Shown here: positions 1 to 8,789 of the stretch, piece after piece
How positions within the stretch are numbered: the stretch's first letter is position 1
How the letters are laid out: the number at the start of each line of letters is the position of its first letter
Source: Pseudomonas marincola
Lineage (GTDB): Bacteria; Pseudomonadota; Gammaproteobacteria; Pseudomonadales; Pseudomonadaceae
Length of the DNA stretch: 64,000 nucleotides
Assembly (NCBI RefSeq): GCF_900116605.1
Contig: NZ_FPBC01000008.1
Coordinates: forward strand, 124,001 to 188,000
Reading direction: 5' to 3'
The notes under the pieces: model-generated
Told to the model about the DNA's origin: nothing
The model's database searches: none
The model's input: only the letters and a program-made list of their open reading frames with translations
Made by a program: the position numbers and the translations under genes

Positions 1-1
1 G

Positions 2-23
2 TATATCGGGCCGACCCGATATA
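2..23. promoter_or_regulatory. Perfect inverted repeat, candidate ArsR operator
   Basis: A perfect inverted repeat with 9-bp arms (TATATCGGG and CCCGATATA) is separated by 4 bp and lies 41 bp upstream of the ArsR-family start codon. Its size and symmetry fit an operator for a dimeric winged-helix repressor, so autoregulation is inferred. It sits at the window edge, so it could equally belong to a divergent gene outside the window. Confidence 0.5.
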
Positions 24-63
24 AAGTTCGTCCCATAGCGATACGCAACCGGCGGAACCTGAC

Positions 64-375
64 ATGCAAACAGCACATATCGACCACCAAGAGATTATCA
101 AAGCCCTCGCGCATCCGGTACGTCGAGACATTCTCAACTGGCTGAAAAACCCGGAAGCGTATTTTGCAGACCAGGACCACCCGCTCGAAATTGGCGTTTG
201 TGCCGGCAAGATTGACCGGCTCACGGGTCTGTCGCAATCCAGTGTCTCGGCACATTTGCGCACCCTGCAAAACGCCGGACTGATTACCAGCAAGAAGATT
301 GGCCAATGGCACTTCTTCAAGCGTGACGAGGCGGCCATTCAGGCATTTCTCGAAGAATTGAACAACACCCTTTAA
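64..375 (+). CDS. ArsR-family winged-helix transcriptional regulator
   Basis: This 103-residue protein has the ArsR/HTH_5 layout: an N-terminal helix with ALAHPVRRDILNWL, a recognition region around GLSQSSVSAHLRTLQNAGLI (residues 60–79), and a wing ending in IGQWHFFKRDE. It has one cysteine (in VCAGK) and no CxC metal-binding pair, so a metal sensor is unlikely; it may sense redox state or an electrophile. The ene-reductase gene 140 bp downstream on the same strand is the probable target, because regulators of this type often neighbour Old Yellow Enzyme genes. A perfect inverted repeat lies upstream. The family call is firm; the ligand is unknown. Confidence 0.85.
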   Translation: MQTAHIDHQEIIKALAHPVRRDILNWLKNPEAYFADQDHPLEIGVCAGKIDRLTGLSQSSVSAHLRTLQNAGLITSKKIGQWHFFKRDEAAIQAFLEELNNTL

Positions 376-390
376 CTCGCTGTAACTGCC

Positions 391-421
391 TTAAGCGTTG
401 TTGGCGTAGCCGCCAGCTTAA
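391..421. promoter_or_regulatory. Imperfect stem-loop between arsR-type gene and xenB
   Basis: TTAAGC at 391–396 pairs with GCTTAA at 416–421, with an inner GGCG/CGCC pairing. No T tract follows, so it may be an operator or processing hairpin rather than a terminator. Its role is unknown. Confidence 0.3.
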
Positions 422-515
422 TAGAACCAACGCGCGTCGCTCTGACGCACCGCGCAAGACTGAACCCGCAAGCATTTTTTGCACTCAACGAATAACCCTG
501 ATGGAGCGCTACCCA

Positions 516-1565
516 ATGCCTACTCTGTTCGATCCAATCAAAATCGGCGACCTTGAACTCAACAACCGCATCATCATGGCGCCGCTGACCCGTGCCCGTG
601 CTGATGAAGGCCGCGTGCCCAATGCGCTGATGGCTGAATACTATGTGCAACGTGCGTCCGCCGGCCTGATCATCACCGAAGCGACAGCCGTCACCCCGAT
701 GGGCGTCGGCTATGCCAACACTCCCGGCATCTGGTCCGCGGATCAGGTACGTGGCTGGAGCAATATCACCAAGGCCGTGCACGCCAATGGCGGCAAGATT
801 GTCTTGCAACTGTGGCACGTTGGGCGCATCTCCGATCCGAGCTTCCTCGACGGTCAGGCGCCAGTCGCACCGAGCGCACTCGCGGCCAAGGGCCACGTAA
901 GCCTGCTACGTCCAATGCGTGACTACCCGACTCCGCGCGCACTGGAAACCGAAGAAATCGAAGACGTTATCGAGGCTTATCGTCAGGGCGCAGAAAACGC
1001 CAAAGCGGCCGGTTTTGATGGCGTCGAAATCCACGCCGCCAACGGCTACCTGATCGACCAGTTCCTGCAGGACAGCACCAACAAGCGCACCGATCGCTAC
1101 GGTGGCTCGATTGAGAACCGCGCACGCCTGTTGCTGGAAGTCACCGATGCCGCCATTGGCGTCTGGGGTGCTGGCCGTGTAGGTGTGCATCTGGCGCCAC
1201 GTGGCGACTCGCATGACATGGGTGACTCGCAGGCCAGTGAAACCTTTGGCTATGTTGCCGCCGAGCTGGGCAAACGCAACATCGCGTTCATCTTCACCCG
1301 TGAAAAGGCCGGTGAAGACAGCCTGACCCCGGCACTGAAAAAGCAATTTGGTGGCATGTTCATCGCCAATGAGCGCTTCAGCAAAGAGCAAGCCAACGAG
1401 TGGCTGGCTGCCGGCAACGCCGATGCAATCGGCTTCGGTATACCGTTCATTGCCAACCCGGATCTGCCCGCTCGCTTGCAGGCTGATGCGCCGCTCAACG
1501 AGCCGCACCCGGAAACCTTCTACGGTTCTGGCCCGGTCGGCTACATCGACTACCCACGGATGTAA
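516..1565 (+). CDS. xenB: Alkene reductase of the Old Yellow Enzyme family (XenB-like)
   Basis: This is an FMN-dependent NAD(P)H:flavin oxidoreductase of 349 residues, the usual length for XenA/XenB/NemA-type enzymes, which reduce activated C=C bonds, nitroesters and nitroaromatics. Visible family features are FDPIKIG…LNNRIIMAPLTRARA at the N terminus, the substrate-binding HAAN in EIHAANGYLIDQF, DRYGGSIENRARLLLEV, and the C-terminal FGIPFIANPDLPARL. The sequence closely resembles Pseudomonas XenB from memory. An upstream in-frame ATG at 501 exists, but GGAG at 503–506 is correctly spaced for the ATG at 516, which also gives the family-typical start MPTLFDP. It is probably controlled by the ArsR-type gene upstream. 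Confidence 0.9.
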   Translation: MPTLFDPIKIGDLELNNRIIMAPLTRARADEGRVPNALMAEYYVQRASAGLIITEATAVTPMGVGYANTPGIWSADQVRGWSNITKAVHANGGKIVLQLWHVGRISDPSFLDGQAPVAPSALAAKGHVSLLRPMRDYPTPRALETEEIEDVIEAYRQGAENAKAAGFDGVEIHAANGYLIDQFLQDSTNKRTDRYGGSIENRARLLLEVTDAAIGVWGAGRVGVHLAPRGDSHDMGDSQASETFGYVAAELGKRNIAFIFTREKAGEDSLTPALKKQFGGMFIANERFSKEQANEWLAAGNADAIGFGIPFIANPDLPARLQADAPLNEPHPETFYGSGPVGYIDYPRM

Positions 1566-1598
1566 CCAGCAGCCCGTTACTCAGGTAACTGGCAGCAA

Positions 1599-1627
1599 TA
1601 AAAAACCGGGCCTGGCCCGGTTTTTTA
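1599..1627. terminator. Bidirectional rho-independent terminator
   Basis: CCGGGC (1606–1611) and GCCCGG (1615–1620) form a hairpin flanked by A and T runs on both sides. It can serve both xenB and the convergent coiled-coil gene. Confidence 0.9.
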
Positions 1628-1642
1628 TTGCCGATGATAAAT

Positions 1643-2515
1643 TTAACGCTTGGCGTCGATTTGATCCTGCAGGTTGCGAATCTGCGCCTGCAAGGTCGTA
1701 ATGCTGCGGGTCATCTGGGCGCGGAAGGCATCAAATTCAGCCGTGTTGTTTTTCGGCGCCGGTGCGGCCTTTGGTGCAGGCTGATTGTCGAACTCGCTGC
1801 GCAGCACCAGCAGATCCTGGCTCAACCGCTCAATGTCAGCGCCCGGATTGCCGATTTTCTTCAACTCAGTCACATCGCCATTCAAACTCTTGAGCTGGCT
1901 CTGCAATTTGCTCACGTCACCTTGAGCAGCAACCAGATCCGCTTGTTGTTTCTTCAGGTCTGCCTGCTCGCTGGTCAATGCCTGCAATGCATCGGCAAGT
2001 TTAGTGCTGCCGCCCTGCTGCGATTTCACATCGGCCTGAACTGCCTCGAACACTTTGTTCTGTTCAGCTAGCTGAGCAACAGCCTTCTGCTGCTGGCCTT
2101 CCAGTTCGCCAAGCTTGCGTTGCAGTTGTTTGACCTCAAGTTTCAGCGCTTCGCTGCCGGAGGTCACGCTGGACTCGGCCGCGACAACCTTGCCGGAAAT
2201 ATCCTGAATACGCCCTGCAGCCTCTTCGCTGATTCGCGCAAAGCTTTCCTGCGTGGCGACCAGTTGCTGTTCCATCAGGTTGATCTGCTGAAAACTCCAC
2301 CAGCCAAGCCCGGCGAAGGCAATGGTCAGCGCACCGACCAACGCCCAGAGCGGGCCGGTAGAGGCCGGTTTCTGCTCGCTGCCCACAGGGCCGCGCACAT
2401 GCACCGGGCGTTGTGCGGCAGGTGCTGCTACAGGCTCGGAAAAATCATCCTCCTCGCGCGCTCTGGCAGAGAGGCTGGGAACATGATCAATTTCGTCGTG
2501 TGCATCGTTACGCAT
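1643..2515 (-). CDS. Membrane-anchored coiled-coil protein of unknown function
   Basis: This 290-residue protein has an acidic, disordered N terminus, one hydrophobic segment near residues 53–75 (ALVGALTIAFAGLGWW) and then a long region rich in E, Q, K and L heptads that should form a coiled coil (about 80–235). A Pro/Ala linker and a final helix ending QIRNLQDQIDAKR follow. The layout suggests a cytoplasmic N terminus and a periplasmic coiled coil. No enzymatic motif is visible; pseudomonad genomes often carry such a protein as hypothetical or, loosely, ATPase. It is convergent with xenB and shares a terminator. AAGG upstream supports the ATG at 2515. Confidence 0.75.
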   Translation of the reverse strand: MRNDAHDEIDHVPSLSARAREEDDFSEPVAAPAAQRPVHVRGPVGSEQKPASTGPLWALVGALTIAFAGLGWWSFQQINLMEQQLVATQESFARISEEAAGRIQDISGKVVAAESSVTSGSEALKLEVKQLQRKLGELEGQQQKAVAQLAEQNKVFEAVQADVKSQQGGSTKLADALQALTSEQADLKKQQADLVAAQGDVSKLQSQLKSLNGDVTELKKIGNPGADIERLSQDLLVLRSEFDNQPAPKAAPAPKNNTAEFDAFRAQMTRSITTLQAQIRNLQDQIDAKR

Positions 2516-2604
2516 GTTTAAACCTTTGGAAGGACACAGATAAGCTTGGAGCCACTGAAACAGCAGCGAACGCAGGACGCTCAGCGATTGCGCAATCGGC
2601 GCAC

Positions 2605-2633
2605 AGTATAACGCCTCAGCGGCGCTGCATCAG
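2605..2633 (-). promoter_or_regulatory. Weak sigma-70 promoter candidate for the coiled-coil gene
   Basis: On the minus strand a TATACT −10 (2610–2605) follows a poor −35 (CTGATG, 2633–2628) at 17 bp. It is about 90 bp upstream of the coiled-coil gene. The −10 is good but the −35 matches only half the consensus. Confidence 0.3.
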
Positions 2634-2879
2634 TGTTGCGCAAAGTCTTTGCGCCATGCACTGAACAAGCGCACAGACCCGCCCAATCGACAGGTACAAA
2701 GCCCCACAGTTCCGCGGTTAGTGAAGTGGTACACGCTTTGCAGTCCCCTTTGGCGGGGCACAAGACCCGGTAATTGTTCGACATGCTAAACCTTCGACCT
2801 GTAAGACTCATGCAGGCCTGTAAGGTCGCGAACGCCCGAGATGGGCAGGCGCGACTCATAATCAATAACAGGAAGGCCA

Positions 2880-3029
2880 ATGGAACTGAACAAAGCGGTA
2901 ATCGATTGTATGCAAAGCCTGCGCCGCCGGTTGCGCGCAGAACTCGCGGTTGATATTCGCCTTAGCCAACCGGATGCCGGCAGTGCAGGCTCATACAAGG
3001 TGTATCGCGGCCAGCGCGTTTACAGCTAA
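2880..3029 (+). CDS. Small basic protein, 49 residues, hypothetical
   Basis: An ATG at 2880 is preceded by AGGAAGG at good spacing and opens a 49-codon frame ending at TAA 3027–3029. The product starts MELNKAVIDCMQSLRRRLRA, which could form an amphipathic basic helix, and ends YKVYRGQRVYS. No known family is recognised. The frame ends two bases before the convergent epimerase stop, so the space is compactly used. The ribosome-binding site and tight packing support a real gene; the function is unknown. Confidence 0.55.
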   Translation: MELNKAVIDCMQSLRRRLRAELAVDIRLSQPDAGSAGSYKVYRGQRVYS

Positions 3030-3030
3030 C

Positions 3031-4023
3031 TCAATTGGGCTGTACGGCTTTCCACCACTGGCAGAACTCGTCGAGTGCGGTCCATACGCTGACTTGCGGA
3101 TCGTAGTCGAGGTATTGCTGTGCGCGGCCGATATCCAGCGAGAAGTCTTTGGCCATCACCGCCATGCCCAGGCGAAAGATGGTCGGTTCCGGACGCCCCG
3201 GCAGCAACTTGCAAACGCCCTCGTTCAGCGCCGCCGCACTATAAGCCAGACCAAATGGCAGATGTTTGGTGACCGGGGGCATGTCGAGTTTGCGCATCAC
3301 GTAATTGACCACATCCCAGAGCGGCACCGGCTGGCCGTTGCTGATGTTGTAGACCTTGCCCAGCGCCGGACCTGTCGCCATCAGGCAACTGAACAAGGCG
3401 TCGTTGAGGTTCTGCATGCTGGTGAAATCTACCTTGTTCAGGCCATTGCCGATGATCGACAACCGGCCTTTGCGGTGCATATTGATCAAGCGCGGAAAAA
3501 TACTGGTATCGCCGGCACCGGTGACAAAACGCGGGCGCAGCGCCAGCACTTCAAGGCCAAATTCCTGAGCACCGAAAACCTGTTGCTCGGCTAAATACTT
3601 GGTCTTGCCGTAATGGTCGCTGAAACGCTTGGGGATCTGTTCTTCCTGGATGCCGACATGCGCCTGACCGTCGAAGTAGACCGAAGGCGACGACAAATGC
3701 ACCAGGCGCCGTACGTGGCGTTTCAGGCACGCCTCGATAATGTTTTCGGTCACGACCACGTTGGCCTGATGGAAATGCTCGTACTTGCCCCAAACACCAA
3801 CAGCGCCCGCGCAATGCACCACCGTATCGATGTCTTCACAGAGGCGTAAGGCCAGCTCGGGATCGGACAAATCACCCTGAATAAATTCGGCGCCCCGTTT
3901 GACCAAATGCTCAACGCCCTCGGGACGACGGCCATTGACCCGCACTTCAAGCCCTTGCTCGAGGGCAAATCGCGCAAAGCGCCCACCAATAAAGCCGCTC
4001 GAACCGGTGACCAGAATTTTCAT
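3031..4023 (-). CDS. NAD-dependent epimerase/dehydratase (extended SDR, 3-beta-HSD-like)
   Basis: This 330-residue extended short-chain dehydrogenase starts MKILVTGSSGFIGG, a Rossmann GxxGxxG motif at residues 7–13. It has the catalytic YGKTK (YxxxK) about 150 residues in and LSSPSVYFDG as the catalytic serine region. The family acts on nucleotide sugars, sterol-like or aldehyde substrates, and the sequence does not define which. A longer frame runs to 4227, but the Rossmann fold and an AGGACA ribosome-binding site place the start at 4023. It lies between a small hypothetical gene and a divergent flavoprotein with no obvious pathway partner. Confidence 0.85.
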   Translation of the reverse strand: MKILVTGSSGFIGGRFARFALEQGLEVRVNGRRPEGVEHLVKRGAEFIQGDLSDPELALRLCEDIDTVVHCAGAVGVWGKYEHFHQANVVVTENIIEACLKRHVRRLVHLSSPSVYFDGQAHVGIQEEQIPKRFSDHYGKTKYLAEQQVFGAQEFGLEVLALRPRFVTGAGDTSIFPRLINMHRKGRLSIIGNGLNKVDFTSMQNLNDALFSCLMATGPALGKVYNISNGQPVPLWDVVNYVMRKLDMPPVTKHLPFGLAYSAAALNEGVCKLLPGRPEPTIFRLGMAVMAKDFSLDIGRAQQYLDYDPQVSVWTALDEFCQWWKAVQPN

Positions 4024-4313
4024 GGGTGATGTCCTGTTGTTTTGTTTGCCGCACTCTAGCAGTGCCGCCTGCCGGGTTACGTGGCCTATCACGCCAGAAT
4101 TACGACCTGACAAGCGCCCGCCGGCCACTCTGCACGCTCTGCATGCCGTTTGGCAACGCTGCATTTTCATGTGTAACCAGCACAAAGTCTTACTACCGTC
4201 AGTCTCAGTCCGATAGCCGCGCCGCAAGGCCGACGCTTATAATTTCCGGGCATTTTTTAAGGTTATTACGATAACCACCCGCAACACGCATTCAATCGGA
4301 TAGGGATATGACG

Positions 4314-5654
4314 ATGAAATTTGACGCCATCATTATTGGCGGAGGCAATGCTGGATTCGGTGCCTCTTCAATTCTTGCCGCCGCCGGCCAGAAACTGGCC
4401 TTTATCGAGCAGGCCGAATTCGGTGGGACCTGCCCGAATCGTGGCTGCACACCTAAAAAGGTGCTGGTGGCTGCGGCCAAATCACTCGACGAGATCAACA
4501 AGGCCAGCGGCCACGGTATCAGCGTTTCAGCGCCAACCATCGACTGGACCCAGCTGATTGGCCGCAAAGACCAGATGATCGACTTCATCCCCGGTGCCAT
4601 GCTCGGCGTGGCCGAGAAGCGCGGCACGGTTTTCACCGGCAGCGCCAAATTTGTCGGGCCCAACGAAGTTGAAGTCAACGGTCAGGTCTTGCAGGCCCGC
4701 AACATCATCATCGCCACCGGCTCGAAAACCCGCCCGCTGCCGATCTCCGGCGCGGAACTGATGATGACCTCCGACGATGTACTGGCCAATACCGAGTTGC
4801 CCAAAGAAGTGATCTTTGTCGGAGGCGGCGTCATCGCCCTGGAATTCAGCCACGTCTATGCGCGGGCCGGGGTCAAAGTAACGATTCTCGAGGCGATGCC
4901 GCAATTACTGCCGCGCCACGATACTGATGCCGTCGCCGCCTTGCAGAAGGCCACCGAAGCGCTGGGCGTGAGCATCATGACCGACGTCAAAGTGATGAAA
5001 ATTACCCCCGACGGTGAGCTGCTGAGCGTGCATATCGAGCATCAGGGCAAGTCGCTGATCCTCACGGCCGATGCGGTGGTCAATGGCGCCGGGCGCGTGG
5101 CCAACATTGACGATCTGGACCTGAACGCCGGCAATGTCGAGCACAAGGGTTATTCGATTCAGGTCGACGAATTCTTCCGCTCAACCAGCAACCCAGCCGT
5201 TTGGGTCGCCGGTGACGCCGTCGCCAGCACCGCTCAGCTGTCGCCAATCGCCACCATCGAAGGCCAGGTGGTCGCGCGCAACATTCTTGAAACCCCGCAA
5301 CACCAGACCGACTATCGCGTGTTGCCCACAGCGGTTTACACCATTCCGGCGCTGAGCAGTGTCGGCCTGACCGAGCAGCAGGCCATCGATGCCAAGCTGA
5401 ATGTAGAGGTTATCAACAGCGACATGAGCGGCTGGTTCTCCAGCAAGAACGTGCTCGCCGAACATGCGTGGGCGAAGATGATTGTCGATAAAGACACAGA
5501 CATGATTGTAGGGGCGCACATGCTCGGGCATCAGGGCGAGGAATTAATCAACCTGATTGCCATGGCCATGCGTTTCAACATCACCCGCAGCGAGTTGAAG
5601 GGCCAGTTGTTCGCGTATCCTACGTTCAGCTCCGACCTGAAAAATCTGATGTAA
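4314..5654 (+). CDS. FAD-dependent pyridine nucleotide-disulfide oxidoreductase
   Basis: This 446-residue flavoprotein is of the dihydrolipoamide/glutathione reductase class. It has an N-terminal FAD motif GGGNAGFGA, a redox pair in GGTCPNRGCTPKKVL, a second dinucleotide fold at VGGGVIALEFS, FAD-binding WVAGDAV and a C-terminal dimerisation domain. Lipoamide and glutathione reductases carry HPT near the C terminus as the catalytic base; here the matching place reads FAYPTFSSDL, so the histidine appears replaced by tyrosine. The substrate is therefore uncertain and lipoamide is unlikely. The gene is not next to a 2-oxoacid dehydrogenase. AGGGA at 4302–4306 suits the ATG at 4314 better than the one at 4308. 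Confidence 0.85.
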   Translation: MKFDAIIIGGGNAGFGASSILAAAGQKLAFIEQAEFGGTCPNRGCTPKKVLVAAAKSLDEINKASGHGISVSAPTIDWTQLIGRKDQMIDFIPGAMLGVAEKRGTVFTGSAKFVGPNEVEVNGQVLQARNIIIATGSKTRPLPISGAELMMTSDDVLANTELPKEVIFVGGGVIALEFSHVYARAGVKVTILEAMPQLLPRHDTDAVAALQKATEALGVSIMTDVKVMKITPDGELLSVHIEHQGKSLILTADAVVNGAGRVANIDDLDLNAGNVEHKGYSIQVDEFFRSTSNPAVWVAGDAVASTAQLSPIATIEGQVVARNILETPQHQTDYRVLPTAVYTIPALSSVGLTEQQAIDAKLNVEVINSDMSGWFSSKNVLAEHAWAKMIVDKDTDMIVGAHMLGHQGEELINLIAMAMRFNITRSELKGQLFAYPTFSSDLKNLM

Positions 5655-5671
5655 ACCCTGGGTTGCAGGCC

Positions 5672-5703
5672 AAAGGCTCCTGATGTTCAGGGGCCTTTTT
5701 TGT
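5672..5703. terminator. Rho-independent terminator
   Basis: AAAGGCTCCTGA (5672–5683) pairs with TCAGGGGCCTTT (5687–5698) and is followed by further T residues. It closes the flavoprotein gene and has A residues on the other side that could serve argP. Confidence 0.85.
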
Positions 5704-5733
5704 GCGAGGAATGTGCGTGTGCGCACCGTGGTC

Positions 5734-6624
5734 TCAAGCACTCACCAGCATAATCCCAGCCACTTGCTGCAGGCGCCAGGTGAGTCGATCAAGCAACTCA
5801 CCACCATTGCGCCAGTGATGCCAGTAGATCGGCACATCAATCGGCTGATCGGCCACCAACTCAATCAATTCGCCACGCGCCAACTCGGCCTGCACCTGCA
5901 GTTCTGGCATCAGGCCCCAGCCCAGCCCTGCGCAGGTCATGCGCACAAAACCCTCGGAGGATGGACACAGGTGATAAACAAAGCCGCCGTTCACGCCCAA
6001 CGCGGCCATGTAACGATGCTGTAGAAAGTCATCCGGGCCGAAAACAATGGCCGGCACCTGCGCCAGTTTTTCAGCCGTCACCCCTGATCTGAAGTGACGC
6101 GCGATAAACTCAGGGCTGGCGAATGCGCGATAACGCATGGCCCCAAGCAGCACGCTTCTGGCACCCGCAACCGGCCGCTCGCTGGCGCAAATGCACGCCG
6201 CCACATCGCCGCCGCGCATGCGCTTGAGCCCGACGTCCTGATCCTCGACGACCAGATCGAACACCACGCGGTTATCCGCGCAGAACTGCGCCACAGCTTG
6301 CGCCCACCACGTGGCGAGACTGTCGGCGTTGAGCGCCACGCGCAAACGCTCCGGCAAACCTTCCTCGTTGAGTGCCGGCACCTGTGCCTGCAAATCGCGC
6401 TCAAGCAATCGCACCTGCTGCACATGGTTGAGCAGACGCCGGCCGACTTCGGTGGCTTGCGGAGGCGTTTCGCGCAACAACACCGGCTGGCCCACACGCG
6501 CCTCGAGCAACTTGATGCGCTGGGATACAGCCGGCTGCGACAACCCGAGCATTTGCGCGGCGCGCTCGAAACCGCCCTGCTCGACTACAGCGGCCAGCGC
6601 CGCGAGTAACTTGTAATCAAACAC
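5734..6624 (-). CDS. argP: LysR-family regulator ArgP
   Basis: This 296-residue LysR regulator has an N-terminal helix-turn-helix (GGFERAAQMLGLSQPAVSQRIKLLE) and the two-lobed effector domain. The start MFDYKLLAAL is typical of ArgP/IciA, which activates the lysine/arginine exporter gene in response to basic amino acids. The start codon is GTG at 6624–6622, with AGGAAAA seven bases upstream. It is divergent from an ACT-domain gene and lysE/argO-type exporter, the classic ArgP target, so the 110-bp gap should hold its operator. Confidence 0.9.
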   Translation of the reverse strand: MFDYKLLAALAAVVEQGGFERAAQMLGLSQPAVSQRIKLLEARVGQPVLLRETPPQATEVGRRLLNHVQQVRLLERDLQAQVPALNEEGLPERLRVALNADSLATWWAQAVAQFCADNRVVFDLVVEDQDVGLKRMRGGDVAACICASERPVAGARSVLLGAMRYRAFASPEFIARHFRSGVTAEKLAQVPAIVFGPDDFLQHRYMAALGVNGGFVYHLCPSSEGFVRMTCAGLGWGLMPELQVQAELARGELIELVADQPIDVPIYWHHWRNGGELLDRLTWRLQQVAGIMLVSA

Positions 6625-6733
6625 ATCATTTTTCCTTATATAGGATCATCATAATTAATTTCTCTTATACATCGAGACACGCCACATTAGCCAGCAAACC
6701 AAGCCCCTGAAACTGACTGATGGAGTTAGCGCA

Positions 6734-7132
6734 ATGCCCGCAATCACCGACTTGAGCGAACTGTTAAAGCACATGAAGCCACTGCTCAATACCGGTGAAT
6801 ATGTGTTTTGCAGCATTGCCAGCCGCGCGCAACTGGGTGCTGTCGAGCCGCTGGGCAGCTTTCGTGAAAGCGAAGGCCTCACCGTGATTGTTGAACGTGA
6901 ACAGGCGCAAGCGCTGGGCTTGAACTTCGACTACGTGGCTGCCTGGCTGACCCTTGAAGTGCATTCGGCGTTGGCCGCTGTTGGGCTCACCGCCGCCGTG
7001 GCCAAAGCGCTGGCGGATGCCGGAATCAGCTGCAACGTGATTGCCGGTTTTTATCATGACCATCTGTTTGTCGATCACGCGCAGGGTGCGCGGGCACAGC
7101 AGGTGTTGCAGCAACTCAGCGAGGGCCAGTAA
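6734..7132 (+). CDS. ACT-domain protein upstream of lysE
   Basis: The 132-residue protein resembles small ACT-domain proteins (middle region GLTVIVEREQAQALG, later AVGLTAAVAKALADAGISCNVIAGFYHDHLFV). Such domains bind amino acids and regulate partners. It ends 2 bp before the LysE-type exporter start, so the two are probably translationally coupled and expressed from the ArgP-controlled divergent promoter. A role in amino-acid sensing is inferred from position. No catalytic motif is visible. Confidence 0.8.
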   Translation: MPAITDLSELLKHMKPLLNTGEYVFCSIASRAQLGAVEPLGSFRESEGLTVIVEREQAQALGLNFDYVAAWLTLEVHSALAAVGLTAAVAKALADAGISCNVIAGFYHDHLFVDHAQGARAQQVLQQLSEGQ

Positions 7133-7134
7133 TC

Positions 7135-7740
7135 ATGTGGCAGAGCTATAGCAACGGCATATTGGTTGCCATCGGCCTGATCATGGCGATCGGGGCGCAA
7201 AACGCATTTGTCCTAGCCCAGAGCCTGCGCCGCGAGCATCACTTGCCCGTGGCGATGCTGTGCATTGCCTGTGACGCCATTCTGGTGACTGCCGGCGTAT
7301 TCGGGCTCGCCACGTTACTCAGCCAAAGCCCGACGTTAATGGCCATCGCGCGCTGGGGCGGCGCGGCATTTTTAATCTGGTACGCAAGCCAGGCACTGCT
7401 GCGCGCATGGCGTCCGCAAGCGCTGGATGAAAATGGCCAGGGCACTCCGCGGCCATTGAAGGCGGTCCTTCTGGCGGCGCTGGCAGTGACCTTGCTCAAC
7501 CCGCATGTGTACATAGACACGGTATTGCTGATCGGCTCGCTGGGTGCCCAGCAACCAATGCCGGGGGCCTATGCGCTGGGCGCCGCTAGCGCCTCGATGA
7601 TGTGGTTCATGAGCCTGGCGTTTGGCGCGGCCTGGCTTGCACCGTGGCTTGCGCGCCCGACTACATGGCGCCTGATCGATCTGGCTGTGGCCGCCATGAT
7701 GCTGACCGTCGCACTGCAACTGCTGCTCAATCCGGTATAA
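7135..7740 (+). CDS. LysE/ArgO-family amino-acid exporter
   Basis: This 201-residue, strongly hydrophobic protein has about six membrane segments and the family N-terminal signature (GLIMAIGAQNAFVLAQSLRR), plus LLNPHVYIDTVLLIGSLG in the middle. LysE/ArgO transporters export lysine or arginine and are induced through LysG/ArgP. The neighbouring argP gene makes basic amino acids the likely substrates, though the sequence cannot tell lysine from arginine. Confidence 0.9.
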   Translation: MWQSYSNGILVAIGLIMAIGAQNAFVLAQSLRREHHLPVAMLCIACDAILVTAGVFGLATLLSQSPTLMAIARWGGAAFLIWYASQALLRAWRPQALDENGQGTPRPLKAVLLAALAVTLLNPHVYIDTVLLIGSLGAQQPMPGAYALGAASASMMWFMSLAFGAAWLAPWLARPTTWRLIDLAVAAMMLTVALQLLLNPV

Positions 7741-7926
7741 GGCGAAAACGCACGCTGTTGGTGGGCGTGCAACTGTTATCCCACACAGTTGTCGCGTGGT
7801 TATGCGCCCTTTCCGATGCTATGATCGAAGATTCGCGGCACAGGGACGCCAAAACGCCCGCCGCTTTGTTTGGCCGCCCGTGATCGGCCTTGCGAACATC
7901 GCCCCAGACCTGACTAGGAGATAATC

Positions 7927-8508
7927 ATGGCTTTCGAATTACCGGCGCTGCCGTACGAAAAAAACGCTCTTGAGCCGCACATTTCTGCGGAAACTCTGGA
8001 TTTTCACCACGGTAAGCACCACAACACTTATGTGGTCAACCTGAACAACATGGTTCCAGGTACCGAGTTTGAAGGTAAGTCGCTCGAAGAAATCATCAAG
8101 ACTTCTTCTGGTGGTGTTTTCAACAACGCCGCACAAATCTGGAACCACACCTTCTACTGGAACTGCCTGAGCCCTAACGGCGGCGGCGCTCCAACTGGCG
8201 CACTGGCTGACGCGATCAACGCGGCTTTCGGCTCGTTCGACAAGTTCAAGGAAGAGTTCAGCAAGACTTCCATCGGCACCTTCGGCTCTGGCTGGGGTTG
8301 GTTGGTGAAGAAGGCTGACGGCTCCCTCGCACTGGCCAGCACCATCGGCGCAGGCTGCCCGCTGACCAGCGGCGACACCCCGCTGCTGACTTGCGACGTG
8401 TGGGAACACGCCTACTACATCGACTACCGCAATGCGCGTCCTAAGTATGTTGAAGCGTTCTGGAACCTAGTTAACTGGGACTTCGTAGCGAAAAACTTCG
8501 CCGCTTAA
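7927..8508 (+). CDS. sodB: Iron superoxide dismutase
   Basis: This 193-residue cytoplasmic enzyme dismutates superoxide using iron. The four metal ligands are recognisable: His in [18 protein letters not shown], His in [10 protein letters not shown], and Asp/His in [14 protein letters not shown]. The iron-type features [10 protein letters not shown] and GSGWGWLV are present, and the length matches bacterial SodB exactly. TAGGAG precedes the ATG. It lies between lysE and bifA as in other pseudomonads and is monocistronic with its own terminator. Confidence 0.97.
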   Translation: MAFELPALPYEKNALEPHISAETLDFHHGKHHNTYVVNLNNMVPGTEFEGKSLEEIIKTSSGGVFNNAAQIWNHTFYWNCLSPNGGGAPTGALADAINAAFGSFDKFKEEFSKTSIGTFGSGWGWLVKKADGSLALASTIGAGCPLTSGDTPLLTCDVWEHAYYIDYRNARPKYVEAFWNLVNWDFVAKNFAA

Positions 8509-8523
8509 GTTTCAGCCCAGAGA

Positions 8524-8549
8524 AGCCCGGCTCAGGCCGGGCTTTTTTA
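8524..8549 (+). terminator. sodB rho-independent terminator
   Basis: AGCCCGGC (8524–8531) pairs with GCCGGGCT (8536–8543) and runs into a T tract. The remaining 240 bp before bifA show no further gene; they should contain the bifA promoter, which I could not define. Confidence 0.92.
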
Positions 8550-8789
8550 TGCCCGGAGAAAATTGCCGACGTCATGGCTGCCCTACAGTTGTTTGAAATT
8601 TATATTCAAGTCTCAGGCACTATGAACCGATACGCAGACGGGGATTATTCAATTTTTGCACCCTGCTCAATCGGGTAAACGTCTGGCGTTTCAGGCCGAA
8701 CATTTATAGCCACGACCTTTGACGACACCGGGCAGTTTGCCAATACTGCAAAGAGCCGAATCGCAACGCTCTGAAACAAGGATTGCTAT

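Noticed and set aside
2581..2880. 99-codon minus-strand frame upstream of the coiled-coil gene
   Set aside because: Rich in Cys and Arg in a way typical of non-coding frames, covers the probable promoter, and lacks a clear ribosome-binding site.
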